From NCBI GenBank assembly GCA_008921705.1, contig VFFE01007657.1:1077615-1141614 (forward strand): 64,000 bases of DNA, read 5' to 3'. The position numbers and the translations under genes are program-made. Shown one piece after another: positions 11,067-24,300 of this stretch. Positions within the stretch are counted from its first letter, which is position 1; each line of letters begins with the position of its first letter. Below the pieces are notes generated by a model that was given only the letters and a program-made list of their open reading frames with translations, was not told the DNA's origin and did not search any database. This DNA comes from Burhinus oedicnemus. Taxonomy: Eukaryota > Chordata > Aves > Charadriiformes > Burhinidae.

Positions 11067-14000
11067 GTATGTATTTTCAGGCAACTAATTAATGGATTCA
11101 TAAGCTGACTGAAAAGTAAACATGAATGTTTAACATAGTCTTATTTTGAATGCTAGGGAGGGATTTATTCTAAATGGTATAAACATGAAAATAGGTGGGG
11201 ATCGTTAAAATATCTCTTTCTTGGTATGAAAATTTTAAGCTTACTGTGAAACATGTCATTAAAACCTTATGTGCATATGAACAAGACAATACTGATGATA
11301 ATATTCTTGTCTTACATATAGGAAAAAGATACATTTTAAAGCAGCCTTCAGTTCTGTGCAGTCTTTTGCTTGTCTGTGTGTTGACTGCTGTTGCACTGGC
11401 AGTTTCTAAATATCCCATGAAACAGCTACTGAGTGCATATGTGTTTCCAGTAAAGAAAGGATGAATTTTTTGTATTCAACAGATTTTTCAAAAATCTTAA
11501 AATAATTTTTTTTCTGACATACAATTTGGTCAGATTTTCACAAGAGACTTCAGTCTGCTGAGCCTGATTGAACTTTTAAGTAGCTGAACTAATTCATTGT
11601 GTGCCTATGCTCAGTCTCTTTTCTAAGTCCACTTGTAATGCACAGCACTTCTAGAATTTGTGTCCTAGTGTTTTATATTCCTCATACATACATATTAAAT
11701 ATTTAACATTTAAAAATATAAGTAATAGCCCCTCACTTCCACTCTTTGTTGTCAACCTTCCTTTTCCCTGGTTCTTCCCTGTCCTGCCAGTTCTGTTCTC
11801 CTGAGTTGCATATTTTAAGGTAAAGTAGTATGACCCCAAAACATAAAATTACAGCCAGTGCATGTCTGTTGTGTTTTCTTCTATTTCTGACCTCCCAAAC
11901 CTGAAGAGTAGTATTGCTCATCCCAAGATTTCAAACCCCATGAATTAGTCATTCCAAAAATGAAATTAAACACAAACATGCAAGCACATGTGTAAAATTT
12001 TTGCTGAACATGCGTATCTGTTCCCTCTTGTTTGCTCCCAGGCAGCAAAATTTTGTATTCCTCTAGTCCTGCAGTTCTTAGGATGTTTTGGCAACTCCCC
12101 ACTCTTCCCAGCCTTCTCTGCCCCACAGACTTGCTACTTTGATCTACACACTGCTGCACTTCCTTCAGCCTTTTACTTTTCCAGCTCCTGATTCCCCAGC
12201 CAGGGCAGGGACTGTCCTGCCTACTTCTAGTGATGTCTGTGAGCACGGCATTGTGGAGACAAGGCTATCACAGCTGAGCTAGGAAGAAGGAGATTCCTGC
12301 TTTACCCACCTCCTCAGCTGCTTTGGCTACACTTAATAGACAATGAATGGGTAATCTGTATTGGTTCACGTAAAACTAATGAGCTGAGGTTTTCTTCTTA
12401 CAAACGTGTAAGAATTCATCTGCCATGAGTTTGAATTGTAAGACATGCGATAAATAACATCACAGACATTGGCAATATTGGCTGTCTGACATTTTAGGAA
12501 CATCCTGATCTTTAGTAAATAAGACTTTGGATAGAAACTTGACTTGAAGCTATATTATATGTAGGGACAGATTTGATGCTCTCTTCTCAAGGTCAGTCAT
12601 CCCTGGGGCCTCTGCCAAGGGAAAAGATCTGGTTCATCTTGTTTGATTTAAATGTACTGATTCTCACTCACGTTGTTCTGATGCTGCTTTGTTCTACAGA
12701 TGGCCAAAATTCATGGTAATGTCTTCACCTTATGGGTTTTAAACATTCCCGTAGTTGTCCTGCAAGGGTTTCAGGCAGTGAAGGAAGGTCTGACTGTCCA
12801 TGCTGAAGATGTTGCTGGAAGGCCAATAACCAAGGTCTTTCACATTTTGACTCATGGAAAAGGTAATTATTATTTTCACAAATTCTTTTCATGTGTTCTA
12901 ACCCTGGTTTTGGAAACATTTAGAGCCTTGAAGTCCTTAATCTACAATGGAAAAAAGGTTAATATTTTGATGAATTTTTATGAAACTTTTTTTTTATTAT
13001 TCTGTCTGAAAAATGATGGCAGAATATAGCTATCTTAAGAGCATCTATACAGGAAATAGATGGCTAACCTAGAAGAAGAAAGGAGAGGAGAGGAAACAGG
13101 AATGCTGTCAGACTGTTGGCAAAAATTTGAAAAAATTAGAATGAAAGAGAAGCTTCTTTGATGTATTTACTGTATCAATTCATTAATTTATAATGCATTA
13201 ACAGCATTTGTTCATTGTGATCTTAGGTGTTCTCTAATGGTCGTCTCTGGAAGCAACAGAGGCGTTTTGGGCTTGCAACAATGAGGAAAATGGGAGTAGG
13301 GAAAAAAGATCAGGAGTATCGACTACAAGAGGAGGCCCGTCACCTAGTGGAATACCTACAGAAAACAAATGGTATGTGACTCAGTATGCAGGTCGGTCTG
13401 CGATGAGTGATTTTGCTGAAGAATGGCTCATCTGTAGCTTTTGAAACTATTTGATTACAAAAATGGATTTAAAGTGTGCATGCAGAGCTGAGTCTTAAAG
13501 CTCTTTATCGTGTGATCTGCATGAGACATTTCCTTGCAGAAGTGCTACGTGTGAAACCCCACAGTATGAACTTAGAACTGAGAGTCCATGGTCCCTTTCT
13601 GTTAGTGTTATTACTTCTTAGTCAGTTTGTTATTGACTAAATTTAAGGTTTTTTTACTCGTGGTCACAGAATCAAAATAACAGCAAATAGTTACAAAATA
13701 ATTGTCACAACACTCTATATCCCTCTGCAGAAAGGAAAAACAAAGCATGAAATACTAAAAGCTTTGACCAAGGCTGCACAACCCTGTGGCTCTGCAAGTG
13801 AGGTGGGAAAAGCTCACCTCGCACGGCTTGTGGTAGCCTCCTTGGTAAGGGAGGAATTTTGTTCAGATTGTGCTACTGAATAACGGGGTGAATCTGTAGG
13901 TACGCTCAATTATTCTATTATTCAGGTGCCAAGGATATGAGCAAAGAATAGAAGGTGGTTCTCTTTTCAATTCAGCTGCTTATTCATACAATGTCTCAGC

Positions 14001-17000
14001 TGACCTTTTTTGTACCCTGGCTATTGCCAAACACGAGACCTACTGATGCCAACGTTCTGTGAAATCTGAGTATTTTTATTACCACTACTACTACTAATTC
14101 CATTCCCACTAGCAGTCTTGCCCTTCTTTAACCAAGACTGTTTTTTAGATGTCTGAAGTTACTTTTTACTCATGCCTTTTACCAATAAATTGCAATTGCT
14201 ATCCAGTGATCTAATTAATGTCAGACGTGCTTATAAAATGTTATCAGCTCTCTTTTCAGTGGGAAAAGCAAGACCAGTAAGTGTTAATGGTGAATGCTGT
14301 TCACTGTGTTTACAGGAAAACCTCTGGACCCCACTACGTCTGTTGTTCATGCTGTCTCAAATGTGATTTGTTCTGTGATTTTTGGACATCGCTTCTCTAA
14401 AGATGACGAAAATTTTCACCGCTTGATTGAATCCATTGATATTATAACAGCATTTGGGAACAGCATCTATTTTTTTGTGAGGAAAATGATTTTGTTTGTT
14501 TATGTTATATAGATAAACAATGAAAAAGGCAACTTGCTTGTTACTTTTATAATAAAAATAATTACTAGTGCACCTGGAATTGCTGGAGTACACATCAGAA
14601 CAGTACTTCCAGATGCTTAGTTCAAAACTTGCTTAAATTGCTTGTGCTTCACCATAACAGAGAAATTTCCCATGTCTGGTGGATAGGGATGGAAACATAC
14701 AGGCTTGCTACATGTTTGGGAGATGTAAAAAGGACTTTCTTGCAAAAGCGCTACTTGTACAACTCCAGTGTTTGTAACTGAAACTCAGCAGTAGAATGTA
14801 GGTAAAAATATCTGAAAAGCTCTGAAATAGGCTTATCTGAAATTCTGTCTGACAAAGCGGCTTTCTTCACTATTTGAAATCATATAACTGTCAACAATGT
14901 CAAGAGTAATATGGGTCTTTACTACTTCCTTCACTACTGTTAGCTAACTTCATAGAAACTTAAGTAGAGCAACTGTTTTGCACAAAGGTAACATATAATG
15001 AAAGTGCTTAATGGTAGCTTTTTCCTATAGTTTTTGGCAGCAACACCTGTACCACCTCTGCAGGTCCATATGAGAATTCAGTAGCACCCGCTGGAAGTCA
15101 CTCTCCATTAGCTGCTGGATGATATTTGTCTCCATTCAAGACAGCAGCTCCTGGTCCACTGGACAGAAAAAATTGCTATCTTGCTTCTGTGTGAGGCTGT
15201 GACTGCAGTTGCAAAAACAGTGGAACAGATTGGCTCAAACAAGGGTAGTTTTATCACTAACCGTTTACGAATGGGGACCACAACACTGTATATAGTCAAG
15301 AAGCCAATTTACCAATATACAAGGCAGCCTGCTTCTGCAGAGCTTGCTGGAACTCATCCGGGCTTTCTATCTTGCATGATTTCCATGTTCTCTTACTAAC
15401 TGGAAACTGCTGTAATCCAGGTCCTAGAGAATTTGAGGACTAATTTGATACCTTTGGTAAAATAAAACAAAATAAAACTACTTACGATTCTTCCTCCCAC
15501 AGGATGCAGGTGGAATGACTCCTAAGGTATCTTTAATCAGGGTAAACCCTGGATCAGATATTTTCAAACTGCTCTCAGTAGATATTTGTATAAGCTGTTC
15601 TTAAAAACTCTTAATAGCATGTCCACAGCTAACAAAAGCATTCTAGTCCAATATTTCATTCTGTCCTGCGCTCCACGGTGCTTTCACAATGATGTACAAT
15701 CCTTTAATGATGGTCTGTACTAATCTGTTTTCCCGGTCAATGGACAGGTAGTTTTAAGCAAATTATGCAGTAGGCTGAAGAAGAAATACAAGCCAGGAAT
15801 CTGAATAGGTTTATGGAAAGATAAATCTTTGTAATGCAGCTGCCATTTAAATAGGTGAGCCCAAGAGTTGTGACCTAATGCACAGTTTAAGCTGCAGTAA
15901 TTCTGTAGACTGGAAGGACATGATGCAGTCTGGATAAGGGGGAAAAAAGAAAGGGAAATGAAATAGAGGAATGGAATTAACGTAGAAAGTGTTCTGTTTC
16001 TTTTCTGCTGAGATGTGGTTTTATAATGTAAGTGCAAGAATGTGAATAGGTTTAGAACAATAAATAAACAGTAGGGAATCCACACAGCTCAGTATCTCTA
16101 CTTCATCAAGTTGTTTTGTGTATCACACAGATGTGATGTGTTTGCTTCTTATCTTTGAGGAGGTGTATCTGAGCAAAATCCCCATGCATTGGGTATCCTA
16201 CAGTAAGAAACTAAACCTATGTTTGGATGTTTCTATTTTCACTTAGCAGATGTGTCAAGGAAGTCAGCATGGATCTGTTTTGTGTTTTTTTTGTTTTGTT
16301 TAGGTTTTTTTAGTGATGAGATAGAAATGATACGTATGTTGGGTAAAATGAGAACAGAGACATGTTTTATATGAGGTTCTTGCTACTGAAGTTCAGCCTA
16401 GCAAATAATTGGGATACAGAGGAACTTTGTTTATTCTTTGTACATCACAGTGGAAAATTTATAGCATAAACCCAAGAGAAATGGTGCTCCAGAGAAAAAT
16501 GGGATTAAGAGAGGCTTGAATGAATCATGGGATAGGCAATATCCCTTCAATGTAATGGTGAAGATGCAGTCATTGGGGTCTTTCATTTGCTTTTTCCACT
16601 ACCCAAAAGCCTGTATTAGGATTCAAATTTAGTTTGCTAATGTCAGTAATACCACATATCTAAAATATCTCTTTTATAGGTATATGAAATGTTTCCCTGG
16701 CTTGCAATCCATCTCCTAGCACCATGTAAACAGGTGATGTCCAGCCTAGATTTTGTGAACGCTCTATTAGCAAAGGAACTTGAAAATCACAAAGAAAAAG
16801 GAAAATCAGATGAAAATCAAGATTTTATTGATTACTATTTGGATGAGATAGATAAAGTGAGTATCTGTGAACTCTTCTTACGCTCCACTACCAACAAGGG
16901 ATTTTAATTGCTCCTTTGATTGTAATGATGTCTAATACAGATTTAGAAGTATACAGCTTATAGGTTGATGAATTAAAGAAAGCTGACACTAAGAAATGGC

Positions 17001-20000
17001 AGGAGAAGGATGAATAATAGTGTAAGTAGATTTACAGGTAGATTATCAATAACCAGATTAATAACAGATCTGCAGAGGATGAATTAGAAATGACTGTTCT
17101 GATGGGATTTGCAGCAGGATTAGAAAGCACGTACAATTACTAACTTTGTCCTGGCTGAAGAACAAAATGTGTATGTGGATAGGATAAATTGACAAATGTA
17201 CTGGACAATATTAGAAAATGTCTTCATATTATTCAGAGAGTTTTATTTTCTAGCCCTAATTTTTTTTTTTTTATCATATCAGTAGATATTCCTGTGGTGC
17301 AAGGTGTTTTACTTCTTTTTTTGTGTGCCATAAATTATCTTTCCAATTCATATCTGCAGACTAAAGGAGATGCTGATGCTACTTATGATGAAGAAAACTT
17401 GATCCAGACTGTTTTTGACCTCTTTCTGGCAGGTACAGAAACTACAGCCACCACTTTACGTTGGGCATTGCTCTACATGGTGGTTTATCCTGACATTCAA
17501 GGTAAGTACACCCAAAGAGTTCTGCAACTTTTTAGAAACGATACATGTTCAAATACTAGTAGAGCTTGTTCAAAGAATAATAAAGGAACTAATTATTAGG
17601 GTATGAATCAGGTGAACTGCATGTACCTGTTTCTTGCTGTTTCCTTTCTAACATACAGGCCAGTCATTTCAGGTTTTGTTTTTAAGAGATCTATCCAGGA
17701 TGCAGGGTGTGATTCATCTGATCATATGGAGAAGTCTAGTCTCAGAGGAGATAAACTGCACCATTGCTCCTCCACTGGCAATAATGATCGGACTTCAACT
17801 GAGGACAAGGTGGAGTCTTCAGGTCGTCCTTTTCAACCCATGACTGCTACTCTTTGATGTGCTTCTGGCTTCTTCACAGCAGAAATAATTTCAGTACAGT
17901 TAGAGGTTGCTAATGTGTGGTTATTCCATGAAGCTTAAAATTTCAAACATGAATTTCTACATGTAAATAGATATAAAAAAGTATTGGAGTGAGTAGCTTG
18001 AAACTGTATGCTTTTAATTATGATATTCACAGAAGAAAGATATAGGTTGGCAGGTAAATAAGTGAAAAGGAAGAGCCAGAGTGTACAGGATAGAAAGGAT
18101 TAAAAGGTATACAAATCACTTCAAAGGCCTCATATTTGAGAGTTTAAGCTGGGTACCAGGGACAGTAGGAGGCTGACAAGAACAAAACGGTGAAAGTGGT
18201 AAGGAGAAAGGATGTCCCATTGTTGCTACCTAACAGCTCTTCAAAAGACCTAAAATTTGAGACTGGATTGCACATACTGAATTTTTACAACATGACCTTT
18301 CACCCTCTCAGGCTATATTAAGACAGTCTTAAGTTTCCTGATCCATAGGGTCAATCTAATTGCAATGATAAAGGCTGTGGTATTAATCAGACCATTTCTG
18401 CTTGGAAATTAATTAGAAATTACCATTTCAGATCAGATTGTAAGGAAAAAAATAAATAAAGATCCTTTAGAAAAATTAATTTGTGTAAGTGCTTCCCAAG
18501 TCAGGTAATTACAGAATCGCACTTAGGCCACCTGTAGATGACAAGCAAAATCTATGTGGTTCTGAGTGAAGAACAATCCTTGATCAATTACTAAACTGGT
18601 CTCCTAATATACAATTAATATTTCATTTTCCAGTTGATTCCCTGCCTGTAAAAACAAATATTAATAAGTCTTTTTAGAAATTACCTCAGAGTAGTAAACA
18701 TAACTGGAACCTAAACATTCTTACAGAATGACCCTGCTACCGTTATTTTTCAAGTATTACTTGGGTATGCAACCTATAAACAATTTCAGTGTCAAGTTTT
18801 ATTCAGATCATCTGGATGGGAATTTGAAGTCATTCTTATTTCATAAAATATCTTTTTCATCTTGTTGGATGTTACGCTTACTCTAAAAAGCAATAGGAAA
18901 AATCATGAGTATAAAGTTTATAGATTGTTTTTTGTATATTTAAAGCTGAATATTCCTCCTTAGAGAAAGTCCAGAAGGAGCTGGATGCCGTTGTGGGTTG
19001 TTCCCATTTAATTTGCTATGAGGACAGAAAAAGGTTGCCCTATACAAACGCTGTAATTCACGAGATCCAGCGATACAGTAATATAATCTTAATTGCACTT
19101 CCAAGACAGAGCGTGAAGGACACAGAGCTGCTGGGTTTTCCTGTTCCAAAGGTACAAATATGCTGCATATTTGAATATCTGATGTCTGGTACACTTGTAA
19201 CAGTTTTTTAAAACTGATCTAATGTAACTTTTTAACGACTGAAGCCACCTCAGCTAGTGACACCCAAAACACTATCCTTTTTTAGTTTCTTTTGATTTAA
19301 CTGCTCATTTAGTTGAAGAGCAACTGTGATTGAGGACTGCTGATATTAGTGGGTCTTTGGTACATTAGATGCACATAAAAAGGCTTTTGAGGGTTTTCCT
19401 GGCTGGGGACATGAACTTTTGTGTCCTGTTGGTTCTAGCAGTGCCCCTAAGCTATGACTATCTCTAAGGCTGGCCTTTTGCAAGGAAATGTGCAATTTGT
19501 CCTAACTGTTAGTAGGTTCTTATATTATTATTTCTGTCGACAGAAAACTTGTGAATGGTGACTGGAAAAAAACATCTTAATTTCCAGCAATTTCAGGCCT
19601 GTCCCTTGTCAAAACGGCTTGTCAGCTGGTGAACAGAGGCCATCCAAAAATGGAAAAAAGGTTTTACCTGAAACACTTGGAAATTTAAAATTATTTTCAT
19701 ATCACAAGAGTTTAAATGCGGTATCTTGCAATTGTCATAATGAAACTAAAGTATTTTCAAGTTTTGTAACTGAAAGGTACATTAGGGCTTGTTTCTAAGT
19801 ATTCTCCTATCACTGCTTTTCATGTAGTCTCATTTAAATTCCTTTTTTCTGGATCTGCTCAAAGCAACTCCAGGGTTGCAGAAATTATCGAGTAACGATG
19901 GAAAAAATGAAACAGATTCTCACTATATTCTGTAACTCAAAAGCTGAATAACTAATAAAAGTACTTAGTGATGATAGGAAAAATAAAAAGCAACATACTT

Positions 20001-21095
20001 TAACAATATGAACATTATAAAATTGTAACAATTTTTTATTGAACTTATTAGCAGCAAGTAATAAAGGAAAGTCGCAACATTCTCAAAAATTTAAACTTCT
20101 TATGAAATGTTTTAAAGCTCGATCTCACTTTTGAAAACATGAGACTTTAAATTAGGACTTTAAATTCTTTGCTTCTTTGTCAATACTTGCTTATCTGATG
20201 AATATGAACAATAAGACAGAGCTGAAGTGGCTGCTCCTTTTTTTCAGAACACCATAATTTTATCAAATATTGACTCTGTTCTGTCTGATCCTGGAAAATG
20301 GGAGACACCTGATCAGTTCAACCCCGGCCACTTTCTGGACAAAGATGGGAACTTTGTAAACAGAGAAGCATTCTTACCATTTTCGATAGGTATGTGCACT
20401 GAACAGGGATTTATTTACTCCATGTGATAACTTAAGATCCATTCATTCCCCGGCATAACTGGGAAGACACCTACAAATGGGTATACAAACACATTCCACT
20501 ATTTTAAACATCTCCAGGAACAGAGAAGTCCAGTTGTCTGTGGAAAAGATTGGAAGAGAAGGAACGACATGTAGAAAAGTTTTTCTTGGAAGACGGATCC
20601 AGTTTCTCCTGGAGGAGAGATTCAGCTATCAAAATAGTAGCAGCAAAACGCATAGTGCTAGGAAGACTGTAAATGTGCACTGTGCAGCCCTGGTGATCAT
20701 TTCTAGAATGTCTTGCTGCCTGTTGTAAACATAAACTAAAACTTTCAGTGGAAATATAAGCAGCCTTTGTGTTCTGAATCATTAAATGACAAAGTCAGTT
20801 AAGAGAAAAGGACAAAGTCTGCAGAATACACGCGAACGAACAAAAAGCCCAAGCAGGTTAGAAAGGGAGGTGTGATAGAAATCCTTTGGCTGATCGCCTT
20901 TTCTGTCTTTTCACAGGGCACCGTGTATGTATGGGGGAGCTGTTGGCAAGGATGGAGCTCTTTATCATCTTTTCCACCCTCTTACAGGCATTCACGTTCA
21001 CACTGCCAGAAGGAGTGAAAGAAGTCAATACAAAGCTTGTTTTTGGGAGCACAATGAAGCCACCTCCCTACCAGCTCTGTGCCATTCCTCGATAG
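10896..21095 (+). CDS. Gene B: CYP2J-like cytochrome P450, nine exons, frame broken at exon 3
   Basis: This is a complete CYP2 gene structure. Exons are 10896-11066, 12700-12862, 13227-13371, 14316-14476, 16680-16856, 17360-17501, 18964-19151, 20248-20389 and 20917-21095. The expected product is about 490 residues: an N-terminal membrane helix, basic stop-transfer residues, PPGP hinge, WKQQRR in helix C, AGTETT in helix I, EIQR in helix K, FNPGHFL and haem loop FSIGHRVCMG. Eight exons have the standard length and no stops. Exon 3 is 145 nt from its only visible acceptor, not 150; joined to exon 2 it reads into TAA after two codons, giving about 114 residues. Either the gene is a young pseudogene, or an in-frame alternative splice is used (for example the phase-0 donor after 12834), or the sequence has an error. 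If functional, it would be an ER-bound monooxygenase of fatty acids, carotenoids or xenobiotics. Confidence 0.88.
12700..12862 (+). CDS. Gene B exon 2
   Basis: The 163-nt exon reads [20 protein letters not shown] and ends in phase 1 at HGKG before GTAATT. It is much more diverged from genes C and D than those are from each other. An internal phase-0 GT after codon AAG at 12832-12834 could act as an alternative donor. Confidence 0.9.
13227..13371 (+). CDS. Gene B exon 3 (5 nt short, frame lost)
   Basis: The exon reads [23 protein letters not shown] onward and includes the helix C Trp/Arg residues that contact haem propionates. In genes C and D the same exon is 150 nt, with two bases plus an Ile codon before this point. 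Here the only AG close by (TCTTAG, ending 13226) leaves 145 nt. Extending to 150 nt instead would put TAG in frame. Confidence 0.8.
14316..14476 (+). CDS. Gene B exon 4
   Basis: The 161-nt exon reads [27 protein letters not shown], the helix D/E region conserved in CYP2, and ends in phase 0 at IYFF before GTGAGG. Confidence 0.92.
16680..16856 (+). CDS. Gene B exon 5
   Basis: The 177-nt exon reads [18 protein letters not shown] through [16 protein letters not shown], covering helices F and G, a substrate-recognition region in CYP2 enzymes. The acceptor is TTTATAG and the donor GTGAGT. Confidence 0.91.
17360..17501 (+). CDS. Gene B exon 6 (helix I, oxygen activation)
   Basis: The 142-nt exon reads [20 protein letters not shown] and then [26 protein letters not shown] is the (A/G)Gx(D/E)T(T/S) oxygen-activation motif of helix I. 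It ends in phase 1 before GTAAGT. Confidence 0.94.
18964..19151 (+). CDS. Gene B exon 7
   Basis: The 188-nt exon contains [20 protein letters not shown] and EIQRYSN with the ExxR pair, and ends PVPK before GTACAA. Confidence 0.93.
20248..20389 (+). CDS. Gene B exon 8
   Basis: The 142-nt exon reads [20 protein letters not shown] and [20 protein letters not shown], ending PFSI. The first residue is Asn where genes A and C have Gly. Confidence 0.93.
20917..21095 (+). CDS. Gene B exon 9 (haem-binding loop and stop)
   Basis: The 179-nt terminal exon completes [11 protein letters not shown] with the haem cysteine. It ends in LCAIPR followed by TAG. Confidence 0.94.
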
Positions 21096-21327
21096 GAAAT
21101 GGTGCCCCACAGGTTCAGGGAAGACTTACTCTGCACGATTGTTTCTGCACATGAATTTCTTTTTGCATGTCTTGAGATTTTTGCTTTCCTCTTGATTTGG
21201 TTAATCACTTCCCTGGAAGATGCTTTTCAGAGAGTTGCATCCTGAATATTTTACCCACAAAGAGTTAATCTTTCTTTCTTGTTTTCTGTTTGGAAAAATC
21301 TTGCTAAATTTCTCCTGATGCGTAACA

Positions 21328-21333
21328 AATAAA
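21328..21333 (+). promoter_or_regulatory. Poly(A) signal of gene B
   Basis: AATAAA lies 233 nt after the gene B stop and is the first canonical hexamer downstream. A working 3' end fits a gene that is, or recently was, expressed. Confidence 0.6.
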
Positions 21334-24300
21334 GATATTAAGGGAAGAAGTAGAATTGGGCCTTATTTATTGCTAACTGGAAAGAGGATTTACAGAGAAA
21401 GAACTTGAAGCAAAGTCTATAAATTAGAAGTCTCACAATTAAAGACCTGTGAATTCTTTCTCACAAGCCACAGTTGCATTTGTGGAGATAGGAGGTCTTT
21501 CAGCCTGTCCGCGGATATTTTGCTAGTTTGGTTACTGACAGTTAACCAGGGGTTTTGGTTTTGGTGGGTTGGGTTTTTTTTGACAGCACCGGGAATACGT
21601 TTTTCCTGTATGACGTGCAAAGTGGATACTGTATGCCAACATATGAAGGTTTATTTTTATACCCTGATTAGCTGACAGTGCCCTCTGTGGGACTGAAGTC
21701 ATCATCAGCTGTATTTGTTTCCGTTACCTCTGCCTACCTTGTATTTTAAAGCGTCCCAGTCTGACAGGCAGAGATGTGTGAAATCAGTAATCTCCGACGG
21801 GATGAAACCTGGGTTGCCAATTTCTTCCACTGCAGGATTACCTTTACGGGATAATTCAACCCTTTTCACTGCTGTGGGCTGGATGGCAGCATGTCTAGAC
21901 AGGTAGGTGATTGGTGTGAAGTCCCCTCCATGCTGGAACCGTAAACATCCCCCTGGCAGTAGGTCCACACTGGTAAGGGGGTGCTTCATGCGGACATGTG
22001 GATAGCAGGAGGAGAGGCAATGACAGCAGCAGTTCCTTGCCTTTAGCACCAAAGTTAAAAATTACTAATCCTAAAGAATAACTGGTAGATAGCACCGAAG
22101 AAACACTGTTGCTGGCTGCGTTTAGTAATAATGAAGAAAATGGAGCCTAGGCAACCTCATTTTCCATCAAATAAAGTAAGATGAAGCTCATCCCTCAGAT
22201 CTAAACCAACCCAAAGTCATCTTCCTTCCAGTGTGACAGAACCATATTCCAGGCTAGCTCCAGCTGCACCACTGGTTAAAATGTCTGCTGAGCTCAAAGT
22301 CTGAAGCTATCAAGTGTCAACAAATGAGGTTTTTTTCCCCACCTGTGCAACACCCTGGTTCCCTCCAGAACCTCTGCCTCCTCTTCTTCCCCATGTTTGT
22401 CTCACCTCTCCAAAGTGTTCCATTACCTTTACAGTTTGTACCATCTTTCCAACTTACCTAATTTTCTCATTTATCCTAATTTTTTTGCTCTTCATTTTTT
22501 ATTCTTGAGTCAAGGCTGTCCCTTGACTATTTTTCCACCAGAAGATGTCATTCAATTTCACAAGTTAGTAGAGAGAGTAAGGTCACCCCCACTGTTCTAG
22601 AAGGACTGTTACAACTGGCTGAAAGTACAGTTTTGAGCCCAGCCTCTAGACAAGTTATTAGGGGTCATTTGAGAATTAAGTAGATTTTATTTTCAGATTC
22701 TGTTTAATATGCCTTGGATGTTTGAGCCTTAAGGATCTAAGATTACAAAATATTCCTAGATAAACTGGAATGCAATCCTGCAGTGTCACCTAATGTGAGA
22801 TAAAAATCTATCTGCACAGTCTTATGCTGCAGTATTCCATGGTAAGTGTCTGTTCATACGTTCTAGGGAAAACTACACGTGCCAGATTAAATGCAAACAT
22901 TTCAGAGCATTAAATTCATCTTTGAATGTTCTTGCTATGCAAGCCATGTGTAGTGGCTCCAAAGGAAGCTCTGCTCCCCATTTAGAAAGGAGAGGAGAGG
23001 GTGATATGCTTCCTTAGGGAGGAGAGGGTGAAATACCACTATTCCAGCTCTCTTCATCCCTTTTCTATGGCTCAGAGACAAATTTAGGAAAGAAATAATC
23101 TAAACTACAATCTTGGCTTTCCTAGGCCACTCACTTTCAGTGCCACTTCCCCCATTGTGTTTTCTGGTGCCTGCTGAAGGAGAGAGCAGACAACTGAATT
23201 TAACTACAAAAACCATGCTGGCTGGACGTTTCTGCCTTCAGGACCTGACGCTATTTGTAGAAGAGCACAGAGCAGAGAGTCTAACGGCTTAAGGTGGCCA
23301 AACACTGCTTTTCCTGTAAGTAATGTGTAAGTTCCTTGGAGGGGATGCAGTCCCCACCAAGCAAAAAAGCCCCAACCAGGTGCAGGACTGGTGTGGAGCA
23401 GACACGTAAGAAGGTATTGGCCATCCCATTCGCCCCAGATCACTCTACTCCTCTTTCCTTGCTTCTATTTCATCTTCAAAATCCGCTTCAGGTGTTCTCT
23501 TGCTTGGTCTGCCTTCCTGCTTTCAATTTTGCTCCCAGTTTTGCTGCATTTCTCTTCATTCTTTGCCAAAAAGGCTGATGTGAAACAAGCTTTCGGAGAA
23601 CCACGCACACTTTATGTATGTTGTAGTGAATCCAGGTAGGGCTGAAGTACCTTGTGATAATTCTCAAACACATATGAAATTGGCTCATATAATAATAAGA
23701 TCTCTTTACTATTTGCCTTTGGAGGGAGCTCTAGCCAATTTCTTTGAACTTGGTAGAGCGCTCAACTCTGAACTGATGCATAAAAAGACTCTTAAGAGAG
23801 GAACACATCATTACCCTTTCCTGTCTCCTAATGTAGCTGCTTGCTGGTTCAGCCTCTTTCTATTTAATGTGCTTTTTTTACAGCTGTGTTTTCAACTCCC
23901 CTGCATATTCCTCCATTCATTTTTTTTCCTTATACAATGTCCTCCGTCTCCAAGCTTTTCTTTGGCTATCTTCTAGGCCTGTGCTTTCTGTTGTTCCTTC
24001 TTATGCATTCCTCACTGGAATCTCTCCACCTATTCTCATCTCACCTCACTCCCATCTGTTGTAACATATATTTGGCAGATGTTCCTCATTCTAGTGTCTT
24101 CCATCTTCTTTCTAATTCTTTCTTGTATCCTCTTTCTGTTTTTACTCCCTTTCCTACACTATGCAGTTGTTTGTCTTTCCCTGTTCTATACCATTTCTTA
24201 AATTACATGCAGAGTAGCCATAGTTATGTTCCCTGACAGCATTGCTTGGTATGCATTAAGGTAAAAAGCTGATAATGATGGTATGGATTGCAGCCACTTC

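Noticed and set aside
12863..13029. Read-through of gene B exon 2 into intron 2
   Set aside because: The sequence after GGAAAAG/GTAATT is AT-rich and unlike any P450; the donor matches the exon 2 end in genes C and D.
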